Source: Gnetum montanum | Lineage: Eukaryota; Streptophyta; Gnetopsida; Gnetales; Gnetaceae | NCBI GenBank assembly: GCA_015680685.1 | Contig: MNCI01034636.1 | Span: forward strand, 1,264,563-1,316,155 | Length of the DNA: 51,593 bases | Direction: 5' to 3' | Part shown: positions 44,798-51,593 of the stretch, piece after piece | Numbering within the stretch: the stretch's first letter is position 1 | Layout of the letters: each line of letters begins with the position of its first letter | Notes under the pieces: generated by a model | What the model was told of the DNA's origin: nothing | The model's database searches: none | Seen by the model: only the letters and a program-made list of their open reading frames with translations | Translations under genes and position numbers: made by a program

Positions 44798-46688
44798 ATG
44801 TCTCCTTCTTCGTATGAAAGCGCCTCATTGCCTAGGTCTGAAACAAGAAACAGTCGACGATGTAATACACATGACGTTTATTTGCCAGTTCCTCAACAAG
44901 TTCAAGTGGTATATATTCATCCTGATGAGTATATACCAAACTTCACCTTTATCCTCCATCAATATGAACAACTACATCAGTGAGACTTAGAAGGTAAGAT
45001 AGTGTTACCTCCCAATCATTCAGTCTCAAGCATGCTTCTTCGTGCTCTCACACGAATTGGCATGCCACTTACATGTAGAATATGTTGTGCAAGACCATGA
45101 CTTGAGATAATACCATCCCATAGAGGCATAATGTCAAAGGGACTTGCAACATGAGAGACATCATAAGTCTTTAAAGGGTAAGTGGTCCCAAGATGCCCCA
45201 TATGTCTTAAGTGAAAATGAGGGTGGTGAACTTACCTCAGGTACTTGCCCACACAATGATGTTCCTCCCCTTGACTTTGTCCAAGGGGTTGTGTATTAGA
45301 ACCTTCATTTCACTATTCATAACCCAGGTTCTGATACCCACAGGCACAAAGGATCCAAAAAAGGGACACAAACTCATGATAAAGGTGGACATTCTGATCG
45401 CAATCGCGATCGGTACTGAGACTGTAGAAGAGAAGGTAGCAGACATCATCATGGTGAAGATTTTCCTTCTTCTTCACCTTCATCATCTCCTTCACCCTCT
45501 CCTTTAATATCCGAATGTGGTCATAAAGAAAAAGACCATGGGGATAAAGGTAGGCAAAGTGGAAGTCATAGATGAAATAGCCAAGAAAGGGGAAGAGGGC
45601 ACTCTAGAAAGTCATGACATAGAAGAAGGGATAGTAGGGAACAATGTAGGAATCATAGAAGCCATGGACGAGATGATCACAATGAACTCCTCCTTGCTAC
45701 TCGAAGTATGTTGAACATAACTAAGGTTGTTAGAATTCCAAAAAGGCATCAAAAAGATAGTAGGATCAAGAGATTAGATATGAACAACATCCCATGATTT
45801 GAAGGGGGATACAATGTTGATTCTCAGAATCATTTACAGGCATTCCATGATGCATGTGCCTTACAGAACATAGAGAACAAATGGAAAAAACTTAAGTTGT
45901 TCCCATGAACATTAGTTAAGGAAGCAGAAAGCTGGTACCAATCTTTAGTACTAGAATCCATTCATAGGTGGAGTACTATGTTAGAACTATTTAATGACAA
46001 GTACCAACCGTACTCCCAAGTTTCTAACTTGTGAAAGAAAATCCAAGACTGGAAACAAGGAGGACATGAACCCTTGGATGTTGTCATGGGCTGATACTAT
46101 GCACTATTACATCATTGTCCTAGCCATGGTTATTCGCAAACGGATCAACTACACCATCTCGTGGATGGGCTTAGGCATGAAACGAGAAGAACCCTTAGGG
46201 CTTATGCCTAAGGAACACTATCCGAGCTTAGTTCCCATCAAATTTAAAGACTATTGGAGAAATTTGCTAAGGAAGAAGGTGAGCTACAGAAGAGAGAAAG
46301 TGTGGAAGAGTATAACCGAGATACTTCCCTTTAGAAGAGGGGAGTAAGATTTTGTGAGGATGAAGAAGAGTTACCACTTGAAGAGATGGTGAATAGGAAA
46401 ACTTTACCTCTCCAAAAGATGACATCAGAAGTTTTAGCAAAGGTAGATCAAATGTGGGATTCCCTAGACAATAGATTTCAAATTGTTCTTAAAATAGTAG
46501 AGGATTCTAGAGAGCAAGGTAGTGAGAAAAGAAAAAGGAAAGAGGTTGGACATGCACATAGCAAGGGTAAGGGCAAAGTTGCCATCATTGAAGAGGTTGT
46601 GGATTCAAAAATAGACAATGATAGTGGATGTAAGATATGTCAATATGACCATCCTAAGGGATGCTTCCCTGTAATCTCACATCTGTAG
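44798..46688 (+). pseudogene. gag of element C
   Basis: ATG at 44798 (MSPSSYESASLPRSETRN), with VPQQVQVVYIHPDEYIPNF as in B. The middle is frame-shifted. In the capsid core (about 45785-46240), FHDACALQNIENKWKKLKLF and SWYQSLVLESIHRWSTMLEL are readable with small breaks. A lysine-rich region KRKRKEVGHAHSKGKGK (46530-46580) is followed by the compact Cys-His motif CKICQYDHPKGCFP at 46629-46670. A TAG follows HL at 46686; B reads through at this place. Confidence 0.75.
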
Positions 46689-47379
46689 GAGTCTGGGATG
46701 TATGCACTCAACCCATGAATAAACAAAAGGAAAACACCCTAAAGGTTACCTTATCTTCAAGGTAACCCAAGGCAGTTCCACCAACCCTTAACATATTATC
46801 CCAATGGAACTCCACCACAATCAATTGAGCAATATAAATAGTGGCAACACCCAAAATCATGGAGAATGCCACCACCAAGGTAATAGTATCCTTACCGACA
46901 ACCTAACCCATATGGATATTACGTTCAGTAGCCAATCTCCTCACGTGACTCTACTAGTTACGTCACTTCTCAACCTCACTACCAAGCCCACAAGTATTAT
47001 GGGACTCCCCCTTCTAGAGGTGATATTTCTGCAAGCATATCATCCTTTTCATCTAGTCACATCTCTTCCACCAATAGCTCCACTACCACCTACTTTAGCT
47101 ATGCAGGGTGAAATACCTACCTAGCCGCAGCAACATAATGCCATAAGGGCTGTTAACTCTCAACCTACTATTGGTTCCAACAACCACATGAAGAAAAGAC
47201 CTTTCTTTAGAACCAATTGACCAACCAAGCCCTTGTAATCACAAGGAGCTAATTCCTTAGATGCCTTAGTATCAATCAAAACTTTGGAGCCCCCTTAAAC
47301 CCAATCACCCCACTCAATGCATACAGTCATGCTAACACATGCCATCACTGATCGGATCAAAGATGGACACCTTCCCAGG

Positions 47380-47900
47380 ATATTCTCTAATCCTAGGAGT
47401 CCTATGATATACTTACAAATCATGGAAAATGAACCATGTAAGGCTCTTTTGGATTCAGGTTCTAGTTTCAACTTGATTTCTTAAGAAATGTACAAAGCTT
47501 GGAACCTGCCTCCATTGAAAAAGAGCAATATTCATTTAAAGTTTTCCAGCCAGTCCATCATTGTTCCATTGGGACTAGTGGAGGACATCGTCACCACTAT
47601 TTTTGGGTGGTCGTACCTAGCTGATTTCCTAGTGATTTAGGTGAACAACGATAAGGGAGACTTCCCAATCATAATGGTAAGAGCATGGCTAAGCATAGTC
47701 GACGCGTGCCAAGGAATCCATGATCTTTCCATGGAAATATCAAAGGAAAACACATTCAGGAAGATTGAGAAGAAGAAAGTTTCATGCATCACACATAGTG
47801 ACACAGGGTGTAATTACATGTAGAGATCATGGGTTTTGCAAAGTTTAACATTGCCTACATGTAATCAGTGTGCACAAGTGATCAACATATAAAGATGCCT
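47380..47900 (+). pseudogene. Protease of element C
   Basis: Active-site block ALLDSGSSFNLIS (about 47439), then PLGLVEDIVTTIFGWSY (about 47572) and FPIIMVRAWLSIVDACQGIH (47662-47720), the latter with Gly changed to Val in the usual GR motif. It is colinear with B. TAG stops at about 47480 and 47638. Confidence 0.7.
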
Positions 47901-48129
47901 ATATGTAGCATCCACATGACATGAAGACACCTAGTGGCTGATATCTGATCAAGAAAGCAGTTCACTCATATGCATGGAACCAATTGAAGGTTTGAATTGT
48001 GCTTACATCGATAGCATAGATGCATTAGAGCAAGTCCACCGCCAACTTCCAAGTCTTAACCTTGAAAATATCAACTAGGGGAAGTTGGAAATCCCTAAGA
48101 AATTTAAGCAAGAGCCCCTCGAGCTAAAA

Positions 48130-49190
48130 CCATTGCCCACCGATATGAAATAGATGTTCCTTAAAAATGGAAAACCAATAATTATCAACACTAAGCTTGC
48201 TCCTCAACAGAAATAAGAATTGCTAAAGGTAATAAATAAATGGTCGGAAGCCTTTTCTTGGTCATATCCCGAATTAACTAGAATAGATCCTAGGATATGC
48301 CAACACAGAATTTACATTGACCCCTCCATGAAGCCTTGAAGAAAACCGCAGAGACGATTGAACCCTAAGCGAAAGCAAGTAGTTAAGGAAGAAATCGAAT
48401 AGCTTCTCAAGGCTAGGTTAATATAACCCATTGCTAATAGTAAATGGGTTAGCCACTTAGTTATTATGCCTAAAAATGGAGGCAAATGGAGGGTGTGCAT
48501 AGATTTTAGGCTACTAAATATGGAAACATTCAAAGATCACTTTCCATTGCCATTTGTCAACCAAGTCTTAGACACCATCGTAGGGCATCGCTATTACAAT
48601 ATTCTAGATCGATGAAGTAGATATAACCAAATAAAAATATCCCTAAAAGACCAAGCCAAGACTACATTCACTAGTCCTTGGGGAACATTCACATAAAAAT
48701 AGATGTTGTTTGGCTTGTGTAATGCCCCTGCAACATTTCAACAACTAGTTCTAAGTATATTCCAATAGCAGATAGGGAATGGCATGGAGGTCTTTATGGA
48801 CGACTTCTCCATTTATGGAGCAAACTTTGATCAAGCCTTGGATCAGTTAGAGAAAGTGTTAAAAAGATGTGTAGAAACTAATTTGAGACTCAACTAGCAG
48901 AAAAGTTATTTGATGCTCTAAGAAGACGTAGTACTAGGGCACAAAATCTCACACACAGGGATAGAGTAGACCCCAAGAAAATCAAAATTATCCAAGGAAT
49001 TACCCATCAACTAAAAACTATCAAAGATATTCAGTCATTCCTTGGACATACTAGCTACTATAGGAGATTTATTGAGAACATTTCAAAGGTTGCTAAATCA
49101 TTGGTGGAATTAATGAAAAAGGACATGCCTTTCGAGTGGACCAAGGAATGCGAATTAGCTTTCCAAACTCTAAAATAGAAGCTAGTAGAA
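48130..49190 (+). pseudogene. Reverse transcriptase of element C
   Basis: Blocks in order: WVSHLVIMPKNGGKWRVCID (about 48445), FPLPFVNQVLD, FTSPWGTFT, MLFGLCNAPATFQQ, VFMDDFSIYG (48790-48819, catalytic FMDD intact), VETNLRLN and VVLGHKI. A shift near 48975 moves the frame before IQSFLGHTSYYRRFIENISK-like sequence. Stops include TAA/TAG at former Gln and Trp codons (about 48350, 48403, 48699, 48897). Athila-group type by FMDDFS. Confidence 0.85.
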
Positions 49191-49620
49191 ACACACATTC
49201 TACAAGCTCCTGACTGGTCCAAACCATTCCATATCATGACTGACATGTCCAACTATGCTTTAGGAGCTGTACTTACATAGTTAGATGACCAGAAGCATCC
49301 TTATTACATTCACTATGCAAGTAGAAGTATCACTTATGCACAACTTAACTAAACTACCACAGAGAAATAATTAATGGATGTAGTGTTTGCACTAGAAAAG
49401 TTTAGACACTATGTATTGGGATATAAAGTATATATACATACAGATCATAGTGTAATCTAGTTCCTCATGAATAAGCCAGTGGTAAGCCCTCGTATCATAC
49501 AATGGCTTATGATCTTACAAGAGTTCGATTTAACAATGATCAATCGCAAGGGCATTGAGAATGTCGTTGTTGATCATTTATCTCGGTTGCGATGGGACAA
49601 CAAAGAAGATGAATATCAAT
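49190..49620 (+). pseudogene. RNase H domain of element C
   Basis: FHIMTDMSNYALGAVLT (about 49228), YYIHYASRSITYAQLN, VVFALEKFRHYVLGYK, then VYIHTDHSVI and, after one stop, FLMNKPVVSPRIIQWLMILQ and ENVVVDHLSRL (ends about 49592). The catalytic acidic residues are kept. It forms the C-terminal part of the RT enzyme. Confidence 0.8.
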
Positions 49621-49749
49621 TTTTTGATCATTTCCCTAATGAATTCATCTTTGCTAGTGTAGTGAATAATCAATCACCCATGGAGACAAACTGGTATAGT
49701 AGCATTCTTACCTATCTCCTCATCCAAAAAACACCACAAGATTTAATCC

Positions 49750-51047
49750 TTAAGAAGAAAAAATAGTTTCTTCAACGAGCCAGGTACTTTATGGAGATCA
49801 ATGGGAAACTTTACAAAGTGTGTTCCAATGGCTTGGTTCGATGGTGTGTTCTCGATATAGATCAACTGTGAGTTCTCCAAGATGCTCATGAGGGTCCTTA
49901 TGGGGGTCATTACACTGGGAGACGAATGGCCATCAAGATCCTGCTTGTAGGATATTATTGGCCTACATTATTTCGGGATGCCTATTGTTTCATCCAATCT
50001 TGTGAGCATTGTCAACGTGATGGAGGAATAACTGCTAGAATGGAGGATCTACAACAATGGATTCAACCGTTAGAACCCTTCAACATTTCGGAAATTGATT
50101 TTATGGGGCCAGTTACACAAATGTCCAATGAAAAGGCTTATATTATTGTTGCTGTTGATTACCTAACAAAATGAGCCAAAGAAGCTACTGTTAAAGATTG
50201 TACATCATCTACAATTTCACGATTTGTTCAACAAAAAATCATAAATAGGTTTGGTGTGTTGCGTGCACTTATTTCAGATAATGGTACACACTTCATAGGT
50301 GCAAATTTTCAAAAATTAATGCAACGTTTAGGGGTTGAGCATAAATTAACTACACCATATCACCCCCCAAGTAAATGGTTAAGCAAAAGTCACCAATAGG
50401 GAGATTAAGAAGATATTGACAAGAACCATTAGCAAGTTTAGGCGAGACTGGAGCACTAAATTGAATGATGCTCTTTGGGCATACTGCTCCACATGAAAAC
50501 TCCCTACAGGCTACTCTCCCTATGAGTTTGTGTATGGTAAATTACCAATGCTTCCCATTCAAACTGAGTTCCATACACTATCCACGGCATGTAACCTTGA
50601 CCTTGATCTAGCATAGAAACAATGGTTAGTATCCCTTAACTTGCTAGATGAAAACTGATTAGCTACCCTATCATCTAATGAATTGTACAAGGCCTTCAAT
50701 AAAAAATGTCATGACCTAAGAATTAGAAAAGTTAAATATCAGCTAGGAGATAAGGTTCTCTACTAAAATCCCACACATGTGCCACAACGTAGTGAATTTC
50801 AAACACTGTGAGAAGGACCTTAGATTATTTATGCAACTTTTCCTTCAAGGGCCATGACAATATACAAACCTAAGAGCCCAGACAAGAAACTGTTCATCAA
50901 CGTACAACAAACCAAACCTTTCCATGAACTTAGGATAGCTAGTACACATGCTACCTCTATTGATGGACAACCTTGCTCACTATTTTGGATCTCCTCCTTC
51001 CAACTCAGTCATGGGGGAGATGGCCACCTATGCTAACCGTTTTAGGC
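49750..51047 (+). pseudogene. Integrase of element C
   Basis: HHCC zinc domain: DAHEGPYGGHYTGR (49879) to SCEHCQRDGG (about 49999-50030). Core: EIDFMGP (Asp at 50097), ALISDNGTHF (Asp at 50277), TPYHPP then a one-base shift, and [10 protein letters not shown] (Glu at 50401). The C-terminal part includes GYSPYEFVYGKLPMLP (about 50510) and KYQLGDKVLY (about 50735), followed by FQLSHGGDGHLC. It is more intact than the copy in B. Confidence 0.85.
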
Positions 51048-51593
51048 CCTTAGTTCTTTTTGAGTTTTTATTTTACACATTTTTATTTTACACATTTTTC
51101 CAACTTTTCTTATTTTTGTTTTACACCATCATTCATGTTTTTACTATTTCTCTTTTCTCTTGATTTACTTTTATTTGTCATCCAATAAGTTCTCATGATG
51201 GTGGATTGCATTATATCATATTGATTGCTAATGTTTGGTTTTTACCTTTGAATTATGATGTTGATATTAAGGTATGGTTCTTTTCATAAAACAGGCAATG
51301 AGTCCATGCCATCCACTCATCCATATAACTCTATGGTCTCCTTTGGCTTGGAACTGTATAGTCCCATTTTTCTAAGTAAATTTATTAATGAATTGGTGGC
51401 TAGGTACTTTTCAAACCAAGGAAAGACTCAAAGGATGAAAAGGGTGTGGCTTCAAGGGGATTCAATACATTTGTGCTGGCCATTCTCTTGGGGTGCTTGG
51501 ATACTTGTTTATTGGGTTTTTTTCCATTATGACATTGTTCAAAAATTAGGAAGCCAAGTGAATAAAAATAAGTCTTTGCATGGTGTGGTTCTC
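51048..51593 (+). other. 3' region of element C (start)
   Basis: The pol stop is followed by a T-rich tract (TTTTTATTTTACACA, repeated, 51060-51130). Next comes the block GGGTGTGGCTTCAAGGGGAT (51448-51467), present at the same place in A, B and D. Non-coding. Confidence 0.6.

Larger units (their letters stand above)
43699..51593 (+). mobile_element. Element C: Athila-like LTR retrotransposon with gag-pol (3' end outside window)
   Basis: 5' LTR 43699-44661, tRNA-Asp primer site, gag, protease, RT, RNase H, integrase and the start of the 3' region. It is colinear with B. By comparison with B, the 3' LTR would begin about 1.9 kb after the pol stop, beyond the window. The left flank is the LINE remnant. 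Frequent stops and shifts. Confidence 0.85.

Overview
The window looks like nuclear DNA from a seed plant with a large, repeat-rich genome; a gymnosperm or a large-genome angiosperm are both possible. It is AT-rich, has long non-coding stretches, and almost everything recognisable is a decayed transposable element. No intact host gene, rRNA, tRNA, CRISPR array or bacterial-type operon was seen. All alignments were made by eye, so boundaries without visible TG..CA ends or target-site duplications are approximate.

Layout. (1) 1-~7990: element F, a Ty3/gypsy-type element on the minus strand with LTR, primer site, gag and protease. It has no visible reverse transcriptase or integrase. Its 3' side carries an antisense (+ strand) gene-like unit of several exons with GT-AG introns. 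(2) ~8600-9010: tRNA-derived SINE-like copies. (3) 9595-15848: element A (minus), a gag-only member of an Athila-like LTR family whose ends are TGATGAG..CTCATCA. (4) 17645-18819: a chimeric solo LTR of that family, flanked by perfect CTTAA duplications. (5) 18820-~22050: non-coding, with a SINE-like copy and G-rich tracts. (6) ~22050-43698: a decayed LINE (minus) split by two LTR elements: B (22865-32795, minus, gag-pol) and D (34165-42230, plus, gag-only). A solo LTR (E, 40821-41694) sits inside D's 3' LTR. (7) 43699-end: element C (plus, gag-pol), whose 3' LTR lies beyond the window and which abuts the same LINE.

How the parts relate. A, B, C, D, E and the chimeric solo LTR share LTR body sequence. 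A-D also share a primer site complementary to plant tRNA-Asp, and their gag proteins carry an unusual compact Cys-His motif. B and C encode protease, RT (FMDD), RNase H and integrase. A and D keep gag but have no pol, so they look like non-autonomous partners mobilised by B/C-type elements. The part of U3 upstream of the TATA box differs between copies (GATATC array, 34-bp TTACTCT repeat, or unrelated sequence) while the rest of the LTR is conserved. Coding regions are broken mainly by stops explainable as single C-to-T or G-to-A changes, as expected of old methylated elements.
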